Part shown: positions 1-7,976 of the stretch, in pieces
Numbering within the stretch: position 1 is the first letter of the stretch
How the letters are laid out: the number at the start of each line of letters is the position of its first letter
Program-made: the position numbers and the translations under genes
The notes under the pieces: model-generated
Told to the model about the DNA's origin: nothing
What the model saw: the letters and a program-made list of their open reading frames with translations, nothing else
Databases searched by the model: none
Origin: Streptococcaceae bacterium
GTDB lineage: Bacteria; Bacillota; Bacilli; Lactobacillales; Streptococcaceae
Reading direction: 5' to 3'
Assembly (NCBI GenBank): GCA_902836505.1
Contig: CADFQU010000004.1
Coordinates: 1 to 16,475 of the forward strand
DNA length: 16,475 nt

Positions 1-48
1 TTTCTGAAGCTTTTGAGCTTGCTTCATCATGTTTTGCATGTTCATCAT
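1..48 (-). CDS. ebfC: EbfC/YbaB nucleoid-associated protein, N-terminal fragment at window edge
   Basis: Only the first 16 codons are in the window, reading MMNMQNMMKQAQKLQK on the minus strand. This is the characteristic Met- and Gln-rich start of streptococcal YbaB/EbfC, a small dimeric nucleoid-associated DNA-binding protein often encoded near dnaX and recR. The start at position 48 is supported by a GAAAGGAAT-type ribosome binding site about 13 bases upstream (around 62-69); a second Met codon follows at once. The reading frame is intact at this end, so the mobile element lies upstream of the gene and has not cut the coding sequence. The gene keeps its ribosome binding site but its native promoter is presumably on the far side of the element. 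The identification rests on 16 residues, but this N-terminus is distinctive. Confidence 0.8.
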   Translation of the reverse strand, partial: MMNMQNMMKQAQKLQK

Positions 49-73
49 AATATTTTCTAGATTCCTTTCATAT

Positions 74-90
74 CAAGGGTTTAGCCCTTG
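74..90. other. Putative ICE attachment core next to ebfC
   Basis: A perfect 6-bp inverted repeat, CAAGGG (74-79) and CCCTTG (85-90), surrounds a 5-base spacer, TTTAG. Short inverted arms around a 5-8 base overlap are the usual layout of a tyrosine recombinase core site. It sits between the integrase gene and the ebfC ribosome binding site. No U-rich tract follows on either strand, so a terminator is less likely. The precise crossover cannot be set without the other ICE end. Confidence 0.5.
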
Positions 91-104
91 TTTCTTAAAA
101 TTTA

Positions 105-124
105 CTGCCCACTTCTGCCCACTT
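105..124. repeat. Tandem 10-bp direct repeats, likely integrase arm-binding sites
   Basis: CTGCCCACTT occurs at 105-114 and directly again at 115-124. The repeat lies between the integrase stop codon and the putative core site. Phage- and Tn916-type integrases bind direct repeats of this kind through their N-terminal arm-binding domain. The 10-bp period puts both copies on the same DNA face. Confidence 0.55.
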
Positions 125-128
125 TTTT

Positions 129-1280
129 TTAAAAATCGTCAAAAGCGTTAGCAACTTCCTTCTGTTGAGATGGAAATAAATGTGAATAAACATTAATTGT
201 TGTGTTGATGGAACTATGTCCAAGTCGTTTCATCAGTGTAAAGAAGATAAAGTCTTTCCCCTCACCTTTTCTTAATCCCTGACTTATCAAGAATGCTGCA
301 TGTGAATGTCGAAAATCATGATTTCGAATTAACTTTAAATGCTCAGGTAAACGTTTTTTCAATGATTTTCTAAAATTATTTACGTTTGGTGCAGTCATTG
401 GTTCACCGGAAAATTGAAAAATCTGTAGGTCATCAGTTGAATCAGTGAGTTTGGACAATCTGTTTGCTTGAGTAAATTTCCAGACTCTCAATTCATTAAC
501 AAAAGCCTTATGGATATAAATCCTTCTGTTAGACTGAGTTGTTTTTACTGTTCCAATATGAGTTTTTCCATTACGGTAATATGCAGATTTATGAATTCTG
601 ATGCATCCTTCTTCGAGAAAAACATCATTCCAGGTTAGTGCAAGAGCCTCACCCATGCGAATTCCAGTATACATAAGAGTACGGTAAAGTAGTTGGAAAG
701 AGTACTCATTTTTTTCAAAATAGGTATCAAATTCTTTGAATTGTTCGGGAGTGTAGTAAGACATTTCCTTGTGTTTATCTGGTAATCTACGTATAGAAGA
801 ACAAGGGTTGTCTTTTCTAAATCCTTTTGAAATAGCTATATCAAATAACTTATGAACAAAAATCATTTGTTGATTGATATGCTTTGCTGATAGTGTACCT
901 CCTTTTACGCTTGGTTGCTTTATTAACCAATCTCGATATTTTTTGATATCCTGAGTAGTTACTAAAGCCATATCAGCTTTTTCAAAGAACCGTGATATAT
1001 ATTGATTGTAGTATGATTGTTGAGTATCTACAGTACCTTTTTTATTTCCTCTAAGTTTATCTTCTTCTTGTAGCAAAGTATAGAGGGTCGAGATAGAAAC
1101 TGTTTTAGTAGTTTGTAACTGATTTAAATGGTGGATACGGTAATCTGCTTCGTAATCTTTTGCTTCTCGTTTTGTTGGGAAATTGGCTTTACGATGACGT
1201 ACACGTTTTCCTGTAAGAGGACTAATACCATCACTAATATCGACTTGCCATAGACCATCTTTTTGTTTAATTACTGTCAT
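129..1280 (-). CDS. int: ICE tyrosine recombinase/integrase
   Basis: A 383-residue phage/Tn916-type integrase that would catalyse ICE integration at, and excision from, the site upstream of ebfC. The N-terminal part (about 1-55) looks like an AP2-like arm-binding domain (KDGLWQVDIS then RVRHRKANFPTKREA). It is followed by a SAM-like core-binding domain (about 60-165) and the catalytic domain. The catalytic residues are all visible: R208 (TGIRMGEAL), K246 (TVKTTQSNRR), H321-x-x-R324 (NHDFRHSHA), H355 (RLGHSS) and the nucleophile Y365 (INVYSHLF). The start at 1280 has an AAGGAGAAC ribosome binding site, and the ATG overlaps the stop of the upstream DUF3173 gene (ATGA), suggesting translational coupling. 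Length and all key residues are normal, so the enzyme is probably active. No clear terminator separates it from ebfC, 80 bases downstream on the same strand. Confidence 0.93.
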   Translation of the reverse strand: MTVIKQKDGLWQVDISDGISPLTGKRVRHRKANFPTKREAKDYEADYRIHHLNQLQTTKTVSISTLYTLLQEEDKLRGNKKGTVDTQQSYYNQYISRFFEKADMALVTTQDIKKYRDWLIKQPSVKGGTLSAKHINQQMIFVHKLFDIAISKGFRKDNPCSSIRRLPDKHKEMSYYTPEQFKEFDTYFEKNEYSFQLLYRTLMYTGIRMGEALALTWNDVFLEEGCIRIHKSAYYRNGKTHIGTVKTTQSNRRIYIHKAFVNELRVWKFTQANRLSKLTDSTDDLQIFQFSGEPMTAPNVNNFRKSLKKRLPEHLKLIRNHDFRHSHAAFLISQGLRKGEGKDFIFFTLMKRLGHSSINTTINVYSHLFPSQQKEVANAFDDF

Positions 1281-1531
1281 GTATTTTGTTCTCCTTCAAT
1301 TATGACAGCATTTCGAAGGTCACCATCAATTATAGCATTTTTCATTTGCAATTGAAAACCAAGAATTGCTTCAATTGTTTTAATGGGGACACGCCCAATA
1401 CGTTTATTTTTATACCAATCAAACCCTTCTTGAACAAGGTTTTGTTTAGCTTTTCTAATTAGGTTGCTGGCTTGTGATTCAGAGTATCCTGTGAGCGCCA
1501 TTATATCTTTTTTATCTACAATATTAATCAT
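1277..1531 (-). CDS. DUF3173 family protein, excisionase-like
   Basis: An 84-residue protein with a predicted helix-turn-helix: IVDKKDIMALTGYSESQASNLIRKAKQNLV, followed by FDWYKNKRIGRVPIKTIEAILG. This pattern is typical of DUF3173 proteins, which are almost always encoded directly upstream of a tyrosine integrase in Gram-positive ICEs and IMEs. They are thought to act as recombination directionality factors. The start at 1531 has a GGAGGACTC ribosome binding site. It overlaps the integrase gene by four bases. Its C-terminal tail (about 65-84) extends beyond the second DUF3173 protein in this window. The excisionase role is inferred from position and fold type; no catalytic activity is expected. 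Confidence 0.8.
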   Translation of the reverse strand: MINIVDKKDIMALTGYSESQASNLIRKAKQNLVQEGFDWYKNKRIGRVPIKTIEAILGFQLQMKNAIIDGDLRNAVIIEGEQNT

Positions 1532-1564
1532 TTGAGTCCTCCGTTTTTATCGTAATTGCTTATA

Positions 1565-2677
1565 TTAGTGTCCAATAACATAAGTAAATTTTTTTGCAGT
1601 TTCTGCATCAAATGTACGATAACTAATGATCCCTAACCCTTTTACATTACACTCCGAGATGAGAATTGAGCCATCTGATTTGACTTGTTCCACAAAGGCA
1701 ATGTGACCATAGGTTGGATCTGCTCCAGCTTGTCCTGGGCTAAAAGATAGTGCGGAGTGTTCGGTAGGGGTATGAGTTGTTTGATAACCTGGGGCATTCA
1801 TCCATTGGCCACCATTTCCCATATACTCTCCAAAGCTAACACCGACCTCTTTTCCTCGGTTATAGACAAACCAGGTACATTGTCCCCAAGGATAAGACAG
1901 TCCTGTATAGCTTGAGGTATTGATTTCTTTGGTGAGGCTATAGCCTTGTGGGACATCCCCAGTTGTGACACCGCCTCCGTCTCTCGTTTTTCCTGTCGTT
2001 TGCTCAGGGGCTTTTGGTGTACCTCCATGCTCATCGATATAAGTATCGAGTTTTTGCATGGTTTCAGCACGCCTTTTTCCTGAGCCAGAGGTATCGGTGA
2101 AGTAGACCCCACCATCTGTTGACGTGTTGAGGGAACCACTCGCAAATTTTTGCGCTTTGTCATCTTGGACTTTGAAGGTTTCATTTTTATTGCCAATGAT
2201 GGTCTGATTGGTGAGTCCAACAACTGCCATTTCATCGTTAAAATTATTGGCGTTTTCTGGATTAGAGTCAAATGCCCCAAAACCAAACATGTTAGCTCCA
2301 GGATTTGTCGCAACTCCAGCTGTTCCAAGTGAGCTTTCATTTAAGGCAATCGCTACAATAGCACGAACATCTAGATTAGACTTAGCCTCCCAATCTAGGA
2401 GCTTTTTCCCATTGATGCGTTTCTTGTCATAGGAGATGCCTAAAGTATCTAAAAAGCCGTCTAATTGCTCTGCTTTAATACCATAGCGATGGACGAGTAA
2501 ATTATGAGTATAGGGGTCTCCATTTGACCAGTGGTCTGTGTAGGTTGCGCCATTTAGTGATTGAGAAGAGCCACCAGTGCTACCTCCTCCGACGGCTCCC
2601 ATAATGATGATAATGATAAAAACAGGAAAAAAGAGAGGAAGAAGGCTAGATAATAGATACCATTTTAGTTTTTTCAT
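1565..2677 (-). CDS. VirB1/CwlT-like bifunctional cell wall hydrolase (lysozyme-like plus CHAP) of the conjugation apparatus
   Basis: A 370-residue protein anchored by an N-terminal membrane segment (about 7-29, LLSSLLPLFFPVFIIIIIMG). A lysozyme-like muramidase/glucosaminidase domain follows (about 75-215) with candidate catalytic E114 in ALNESSLGT. A linker leads to a C-terminal CHAP peptidase domain (about 258-370) with C267 (YPWGQCTW), H325 (YGHIAFVEQV) and E342 or N344 (ISECN). This arrangement matches Tn916 Orf14, ICEBs1 CwlT and pCW3 TcpG, which open the peptidoglycan locally to let the transfer channel pass. The start at 2677 has an AAAGGAGAG ribosome binding site. It is the last gene of the transfer operon before the excision module. 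The presence of all catalytic candidates suggests a functional enzyme. Confidence 0.9.
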   Translation of the reverse strand: MKKLKWYLLSSLLPLFFPVFIIIIIMGAVGGGSTGGSSQSLNGATYTDHWSNGDPYTHNLLVHRYGIKAEQLDGFLDTLGISYDKKRINGKKLLDWEAKSNLDVRAIVAIALNESSLGTAGVATNPGANMFGFGAFDSNPENANNFNDEMAVVGLTNQTIIGNKNETFKVQDDKAQKFASGSLNTSTDGGVYFTDTSGSGKRRAETMQKLDTYIDEHGGTPKAPEQTTGKTRDGGGVTTGDVPQGYSLTKEINTSSYTGLSYPWGQCTWFVYNRGKEVGVSFGEYMGNGGQWMNAPGYQTTHTPTEHSALSFSPGQAGADPTYGHIAFVEQVKSDGSILISECNVKGLGIISYRTFDAETAKKFTYVIGH

Positions 2678-2693
2678 CGACTCTCCTTTCTAC

Positions 2694-2918
2694 TTAATGT
2701 CTGATATAAGCTGTAAATAGAACAGTCCCAAAGCGCCATTTAGCGTCTAAGACGACGGAATGAGCTTTCGTTTGTGCAATGATCTGGTCTTTGTCTTTTT
2801 CTGAGACTGGAAATAAAAGAAGGAAATCGACGGAGCGTTTCCCTTCTTGGTAGGCCTTAAAAAGTGTCTCTTCAAGCATTCTTGGAAAGGCTGTTCTTGA
2901 GCGTATTTTAGTATTCAT
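2694..2918 (-). CDS. Small conserved ICE protein of unknown function (74 aa)
   Basis: A 74-residue basic protein without a membrane segment or recognisable motif. The start at 2918 has a GAGGAGAAT ribosome binding site that overlaps the end of the VirB6-like gene. The next gene (wall hydrolase) begins 16 bases past its stop. Its tight packing between two essential transfer genes, with an intact frame and good translation signals, argues that it is real and co-expressed. ICESt3-type elements are known to carry small unassigned genes at this place. I cannot assign a function. Confidence 0.75.
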   Translation of the reverse strand: MNTKIRSRTAFPRMLEETLFKAYQEGKRSVDFLLLFPVSEKDKDQIIAQTKAHSVVLDAKWRFGTVLFTAYIRH

Positions 2919-2919
2919 T

Positions 2920-4800
2920 CTATTCTCCTCTCAATTGGTTTAGGCGTTGAGTTAAACGATCTCGTCGCTTGATATTGGCTCTTATCTTATTGTCTCGTGT
3001 CATGGTCTGATGATAAGCACGGGTGAAGGCATTGGAACCTTGGGCTTTATACATGGCTTGAGGGTCCTTGTAAGTATCCAATCTCCGTTCTAGGGTATTG
3101 ATACGGTGTTGTTTGAATGGTGATATCCACTCTTCTCTGAGCGTTTGGAATTCGTCCTCTGGACTAGGTATTCCTTCTGACATGATTGGTGTCTCATTTG
3201 GAGATGTTGGGCTCTCTTCTTCAATCGGCTTGAAGTTATCAGGTGGTGTCTGTGTTGGAGGAATGATTGGTTCTGGAGATTCTGGCGTTATTGGAGCCTC
3301 TGTTGGTACAGATGGCATGGAAGTTTCCGGTTGACTTGGTTCTTTACGGGTAAAGAAGGAACCAGCATTTTGGAAATGGCTCTTGGCATTCATCATTACT
3401 CCAGTCCCAAAACCGGCTCCAGCCAATGCAAAGTTTCCGAGGTGTTGAGCCGTCGCAAGGCTTCGTGTTGGGACTTGTGAAGCAACCTCTTTGGTCTTTG
3501 TGACGCCATGTTCAACTTTAGTCCCAATATCTGTCGCAACCATTCGAGCTTTGGTGCCAAGAACGAATTGGAGGAGTTGGCCTTTAAATCTCCAGATGAG
3601 GAAATAGATGACACCTTTAGAAACCACTGATACTAAGAGTTTGAAGACAAGACCAAATAAGAGAAGGGATGGTAAGGTTTTCAGAACTCCATCAAACCCA
3701 TTTGTGACAATGTTTTCTATCATTTTTTCAATATAGAAAATAAGGAGTGTTAAGAGAGTTGTAATTGCTGGAAAAATCAAACCTCCGAACATAACTTTAA
3801 GCACTCCAAAGACCAACTCTTGCATCCTTGGAACGAATGACATGAGAAGGACTACTGGGAAAAGTAGAATCATGGTGAGAACAAGGATTTGAGCTACTAC
3901 ATTTAAGAGCTGGATAAGGATAATGGGGACGGCTAATACAAAGGCTTCTACAATTTTAAAAATCACATAGAACATCCGAGTGAAAATGAAGTCCGGCATG
4001 GCTGATACCCAACGGTTCTTTTCACCATCATCGTTGGCTCCGTCTCCTAAATCGTCTAAATACTTGGAACGGTCTTTGGCTTTGACAGCCTTAAAATTTC
4101 CATTCTTATCACTAGTTCCAAGAACTTTACTGTCGTCAAAGGCTTCTTCTTTCCCGTCTTGGCTGTTCTTGTATTTTCCATTTTCTTGGCCGGTATTGAC
4201 AAAGACATAGGCTTCATAGGATGTTTCTGCAATGTAGCTATCCGACATCGATTTTCCAATTTTAATGGACTTATCTTTGGCGTAGTCCACCTTAATACCT
4301 GCAATCTTTTTGGTAACGTCTTTAGAGACGTTATTGACGGTATCAAGGAGATAGAGCCCACCAGAAGTTCCAGCGACTGTCCCAAAGTACCCCAGAGCTA
4401 ATAGGAGTACTAGACAGACATGGAGGAGTGTTCTTGAAAAAGAGCCTTTTGAGAAGAAATACTGGTAGAACAGGTAGAAAGCTAAAACCAAAAGCAAGGT
4501 GCCTACAAGTGATTTGTTGGTAATGTTGCCAGAATTAGAGCCCGTAAATCCGTGCCAAATACTGCTTGCTCCATGAAAGACATAGGTTTTATAGGTGGCG
4601 TAGAGATCAATCTTTTCTAAGATGCGAATGAGGAGGGAAAAGAAGCCAACGACGGCATTAAGAATGAAAAAGAAGAGGTTTACGAAGAGTTCATTAATTA
4701 GGACCCAGGCTCCATTAAAGGAGCCAAAGTTGGTTGGTTCCATGTAGGACTTTAGGGAGAAGATATCCACTCCCTTTAGCTTGGCAAAAGCTTCTTGCAT
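2920..4800 (-). CDS. VirB6-like polytopic conjugation channel protein (Tn916 Orf15 / TcpH type)
   Basis: A 626-residue integral membrane protein. Hydrophobic segments lie at about 32-60, 97-116, 123-143, 271-325 (two spans), 329-356 and 375-403. A hydrophilic, probably extracellular loop (about 145-265) is rich in Lys, Asp and Gly. The C-terminal region (about 475-545) is strikingly Pro/Glu/Ser-rich (for example PESPEPIIPPTQTPP), followed by a basic Arg/Gln-rich tail. This matches the VirB6/TrbL-like pore component of Gram-positive conjugation systems. The start at 4800 has a GGAGGTG ribosome binding site embedded at the end of the VirB4 gene, so the two are likely coupled. The Pro-rich tail may be a flexible cytoplasmic docking region, which is an inference. 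Confidence 0.88.
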   Translation of the reverse strand: MQEAFAKLKGVDIFSLKSYMEPTNFGSFNGAWVLINELFVNLFFFILNAVVGFFSLLIRILEKIDLYATYKTYVFHGASSIWHGFTGSNSGNITNKSLVGTLLLVLAFYLFYQYFFSKGSFSRTLLHVCLVLLLALGYFGTVAGTSGGLYLLDTVNNVSKDVTKKIAGIKVDYAKDKSIKIGKSMSDSYIAETSYEAYVFVNTGQENGKYKNSQDGKEEAFDDSKVLGTSDKNGNFKAVKAKDRSKYLDDLGDGANDDGEKNRWVSAMPDFIFTRMFYVIFKIVEAFVLAVPIILIQLLNVVAQILVLTMILLFPVVLLMSFVPRMQELVFGVLKVMFGGLIFPAITTLLTLLIFYIEKMIENIVTNGFDGVLKTLPSLLLFGLVFKLLVSVVSKGVIYFLIWRFKGQLLQFVLGTKARMVATDIGTKVEHGVTKTKEVASQVPTRSLATAQHLGNFALAGAGFGTGVMMNAKSHFQNAGSFFTRKEPSQPETSMPSVPTEAPITPESPEPIIPPTQTPPDNFKPIEEESPTSPNETPIMSEGIPSPEDEFQTLREEWISPFKQHRINTLERRLDTYKDPQAMYKAQGSNAFTRAYHQTMTRDNKIRANIKRRDRLTQRLNQLRGE

Positions 4801-4811
4801 CAGTTCACCTC

Positions 4812-7316
4812 CTAACTAGCGTATTTATTTTCGAGACTTGAAGAGACTGTTGCTTTCATTGGTTTTAGAAGCATGTCAATATCCTCAAAGAGATTATGGA
4901 CGGAAATCATATTAAGATTACCGTAGACATCGTAGTAAAGGCACTGACCAGAAATCATATTATCAATCCATTCGAGGTTACTTTCAGTGACTTCGAGATT
5001 GACGTGTCTGAGAATATCTTCACGTTCAGATTTTTCATAGAAGGCAAAGATGGTCCCAAATCCAGTCGTGTCATCGTCATTTTCTGCATCATGGACGGAT
5101 TGTGTAATTAGTGCCAAGGTATTGTTTTTGGAGCGTCCAATACGTCTCATATTTTTGATAACGGCTTTTCCTTCTGCGGACTTCATAAGAATCCAAGCTT
5201 CGTCAAAGAACTCAATGGTATCTTCATTTTCATTGCGTTCTCCAAAGTGGGTACAAAAGGCCCCAAGCGCAAACATGAGAGCAATGGAGTTTCGTTCGTG
5301 GTCTGAAATCTTTGTAGAGTCATCTTTTGGAAGCTTGAGGTTGTTGACTTCTAGGATAGTCACCCGTGATTCATAGTTAAGCCCTGAGGTTGTGCCATCT
5401 GAGAAAGCGAGTTCCAAGATGGAGTTTGTCACAATGGACGTCAAGTAGCGACCCACTGAGGCAATTTCAGATGAGGAAGCCTGTCTTAAGGCTTCTAGGA
5501 CATGTTTAAAGCCGACGTTTTCACCAGCTACTCGACGTTCTACGATAGCATTGATGGCTTCTGTGATGGCTGTTTTCTGGTCCATCGTTACATCATCGAC
5601 AGCTTGTAGTAGAAACTCAAGCATGTTCTTTGCGACCTCTACAGCTTGTTCCTTATCAAGAACTACAATGGGATCTAGGACTCCGTGGTTTGATGGTAGT
5701 GAGCTGTCTAGTGTCACAAAGTTAAAGTTGTCAATCTGTTTTTTGCGTTCAGGGTAGCGTCGTGCAAATTCAGGGGAATTGATTACCTCTTGGTAGTGGT
5801 TTCTGAGTTCTCGTTTGGGGTCAATATAGAGGGTTTTGACATTTTGTAAAGCCACACTTAAAAAGATAATCTGAGCGAGGAAAGATTTTCCTTGTCCTGT
5901 CGCACCCGTAATAATGATATGTGGGTTCTTGGTAATCTTTCCAGCGATATCTTCTTTGTTTCCGACTGTGGCATTGTAGAGGACGATATTTTTAGAGGAA
6001 TCAATAGCTTTAGCGATAGTGTCCCAACGACCTGTCCAGTTGTCCACTCGTCCAATATACCAACCGATACGGTTTCCTGAGGTCGTATTGGTAAAGGGCA
6101 TGAGTTCTGAAAACCCACGGGCTGTGACCATATGTGTCCAGGTGCGAGTTTTCTTTTGGAGGTTTTCTCCGTAGAGTAGGGCTTGAAAGAGGTATGGGCC
6201 ATCTTGCGAAGCTTCACTGATTTCAACGCCCATATCATCAAAATAGTTGAGAACTACTTGTCGTCTTTGACGAAGTTGATTGACACTAGAAGCAGAGACA
6301 ATTAGATAGGCTCCATATTCAATGATATCTTCCTTGTTTCCGACTTTCTTCATCAGGTCTTTTAGAGAGATAGAGCCCATGATGATTTCATCTTGTTGGA
6401 CGGTGTCTGTATTTTCAGCTTCTTCCATGATGTTTCGATAACGGGTATTGGAACGTCCCATTCTCCCCTTAATTTTGTTGGTATCAATGAATTCTGCTTT
6501 GATGCGTAGTTCTACGGGAAAGTTCAAGCGTTGGACAAATTCGCCTAGGTGAAAGCCGTTGAATTGCACGGGAAACTTTCCAACAGGAAGAATAGTCACA
6601 AAAGAGGAACCATAAGGACTTTCGAGCTTAAGGAAGCCTCCTTTTAGGACTTTAATCAGGGTGTCTGTGATATTAAATTGGGAGCGATTAGCAAGGACCT
6701 CCTTTTTGTAGTGGGGAATATAGCGGAGGTATTGCATCCTCTGGTAGTAAAAGAGTTCGTCATTGGTCAGACGTTTGGCACGTAGGACAGAGAAGGCTTG
6801 GAAAATAGTGAATTCGTCACTTCTGTAATCGTCATACCATGTGGGACTCAATACGTATTCGTAGCCAAGACCTTTTGCGATTTTCTCCGAGAACTCATTA
6901 AAACTCTCATAGGCTAAGTCTTTCACCGTTGCCCCGTGATTTTGTTTACGTAAGGTCACTCCCACGACCCAGTCAAACTGATAAGGAATTTCCATTTCAT
7001 CCGTGAGACGGTCAACCGTGTAAAGAAGGAGTTCTTCTCCCAGATCACGGCTATCATCTGCCAATGCTTCTGAAAAGTCCCTCATTTTCTCTTCTAAGAG
7101 ATAATCTTTAGGAATGAGTGAAATCTCAAAGGACTTATTTTTCTGGAGCTTCTTTATCATTTGAGCAACTGTAATCTTGTGTTTGTCCTTTTTCTCTTCA
7201 TCTGTAATGGTAATGGGAGTATTGGGAATACGGTAATAGGCTACCACCGTTCGATCTTTTTTGATGGCTAGATTTTCATAGGTTTCCTTAATGGGATAGG
7301 TTAAGGTAATACTCAT
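4812..7316 (-). CDS. virB4: VirB4-like conjugation ATPase (Tn916 Orf16 / TcpF type)
   Basis: Read from ATG at 7316, the protein has 834 residues beginning MSITLTYPIKE. I prefer this start to an upstream in-frame one at 7355. A perfect AAGGAGG sits four bases before it, and the longer form would overlap the end of the TcpE gene. The N-terminal half is the VirB4 accessory domain. The C-terminal half is a RecA-like ATPase with Walker A GATGQGKS (about 471-478) and Walker B TIEFFDEAW (D705, E706), followed by an arginine-rich sensor segment (NMRRIGRSKNNTLALITQS). It would energise the assembly of the channel or DNA transfer at the membrane. The motifs are intact and the length is typical of the family, so it should be functional. 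Confidence 0.93.
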   Translation of the reverse strand: MSITLTYPIKETYENLAIKKDRTVVAYYRIPNTPITITDEEKKDKHKITVAQMIKKLQKNKSFEISLIPKDYLLEEKMRDFSEALADDSRDLGEELLLYTVDRLTDEMEIPYQFDWVVGVTLRKQNHGATVKDLAYESFNEFSEKIAKGLGYEYVLSPTWYDDYRSDEFTIFQAFSVLRAKRLTNDELFYYQRMQYLRYIPHYKKEVLANRSQFNITDTLIKVLKGGFLKLESPYGSSFVTILPVGKFPVQFNGFHLGEFVQRLNFPVELRIKAEFIDTNKIKGRMGRSNTRYRNIMEEAENTDTVQQDEIIMGSISLKDLMKKVGNKEDIIEYGAYLIVSASSVNQLRQRRQVVLNYFDDMGVEISEASQDGPYLFQALLYGENLQKKTRTWTHMVTARGFSELMPFTNTTSGNRIGWYIGRVDNWTGRWDTIAKAIDSSKNIVLYNATVGNKEDIAGKITKNPHIIITGATGQGKSFLAQIIFLSVALQNVKTLYIDPKRELRNHYQEVINSPEFARRYPERKKQIDNFNFVTLDSSLPSNHGVLDPIVVLDKEQAVEVAKNMLEFLLQAVDDVTMDQKTAITEAINAIVERRVAGENVGFKHVLEALRQASSSEIASVGRYLTSIVTNSILELAFSDGTTSGLNYESRVTILEVNNLKLPKDDSTKISDHERNSIALMFALGAFCTHFGERNENEDTIEFFDEAWILMKSAEGKAVIKNMRRIGRSKNNTLALITQSVHDAENDDDTTGFGTIFAFYEKSEREDILRHVNLEVTESNLEWIDNMISGQCLYYDVYGNLNMISVHNLFEDIDMLLKPMKATVSSSLENKYAS

Positions 7317-7329
7317 AAGACCTCCTTTT

Positions 7330-7740
7330 CTATAGTTTTGTTTTTTCAAAGACAATTTCTTCTAATAGCTCTATTCGATCTTCATGGTAGATTGCTTTTT
7401 TATTGAGCTTGAAATCCCAGAAGTAAATCAGGTAGTCCCCAATAAAAACGTGCATCTTCTTACCGTGTGGCTCGTATTCGGTGTAGAATTTAGCAAGTTT
7501 ATAGGGGAGGTACCAGTAGAGCAGTAGTGAAATAGAGTGTGTGAGTTTTGCGAGGGGAATCAGGATGAATCCTCCAAAGAGCAACATGGCCACAAAAACA
7601 AAGGTAAAGACAATGAAAAAGGACAATTGCATCGGTGTCGCAAAGTACCAAAGGCGAGTCCCTTTTTTTGTCTTGATTTCCTGGATCCAATAGGGAGCGT
7701 TTAAGCCCTTACTGTAGTCATAGAGTCTTTCTTCAGTCAT
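7330..7740 (-). CDS. tcpE: TcpE family conjugation membrane protein (Tn916 Orf17 type)
   Basis: A 136-residue protein with two adjacent transmembrane segments (about 38-60 and 62-82) and a cytoplasmic C-terminal tail ending in acidic and basic residues. Sequence character (NAPYWIQEIKTKKGTRLWYFATP, then YKLAKFYTEYEPHGKKMHVFIGDYLIYF) fits the TcpE family, located immediately before VirB4 as in Tn916 and pCW3. TcpE is needed for efficient transfer in pCW3 and ICEBs1 (ConD/ConE neighbourhood). An AGGAC ribosome binding site precedes the start at 7740. It lies 14 bases upstream of the preferred VirB4 start and two bases after the TcpD-like gene. Confidence 0.85.
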   Translation of the reverse strand: MTEERLYDYSKGLNAPYWIQEIKTKKGTRLWYFATPMQLSFFIVFTFVFVAMLLFGGFILIPLAKLTHSISLLLYWYLPYKLAKFYTEYEPHGKKMHVFIGDYLIYFWDFKLNKKAIYHEDRIELLEEIVFEKTKL

Positions 7741-7742
7741 AC

Positions 7743-7967
7743 TTAAAGTCCTGAATCAATACCAAAGAGTCGTAGGAACCAGCCGACCACTTTTAGGATA
7801 TCTTGTCCTTTTGCGATTGAGACAATAACGGCATAGAAGCCAACGACTGAGAAGAGTTGAAGCCAAGAACTGTTTCGCCAAGCTTTAATAGCCAACAAAA
7901 CAGCGATAGCGGTGAGAATCCAAATCCCATCGCCTTGGAGGAAGGTGCGTAGATTGTCTGTATTCAT
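7743..7967 (-). CDS. TcpD-like small membrane protein
   Basis: A 74-residue protein with two transmembrane helices (about 14-29 and 34-53) and a short amphipathic C-terminus (VVGWFLRLFGIDSGL). Size, topology and location between the VirB8-like gene and TcpE match the TcpD family in related elements. Such proteins are small structural components of the transfer complex, possibly VirB2- or VirB3-like. A GGAGAAC ribosome binding site supports the start at 7967. The family is assigned mainly from topology and position, so the name is less certain than for its neighbours. Confidence 0.75.
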   Translation of the reverse strand: MNTDNLRTFLQGDGIWILTAIAVLLAIKAWRNSSWLQLFSVVGFYAVIVSIAKGQDILKVVGWFLRLFGIDSGL

Positions 7968-7976
7968 AGAGTTCTC

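Noticed and set aside
105..124. Tandem 10-bp repeat considered as a CRISPR fragment
   Set aside because: Only two copies, no spacers and no cas genes; an integrase arm site fits better. No CRISPR array is seen anywhere in the window.
1798..2340. Long open frame (180 codons) in another minus-strand frame inside the wall hydrolase gene
   Set aside because: It lies wholly within a gene with clear lysozyme and CHAP motifs, has no recognisable domain or independent start signal, and is a shadow of that gene.
5858..6241. Open frame of 127 codons within virB4
   Set aside because: It overlaps the Walker A region of virB4 in another frame and shows no domain character; a shadow.
7317..7355. Upstream in-frame start for virB4
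   Set aside because: It would overlap the TcpE gene, while the ATG at 7316 has a perfect AAGGAGG at the right distance.
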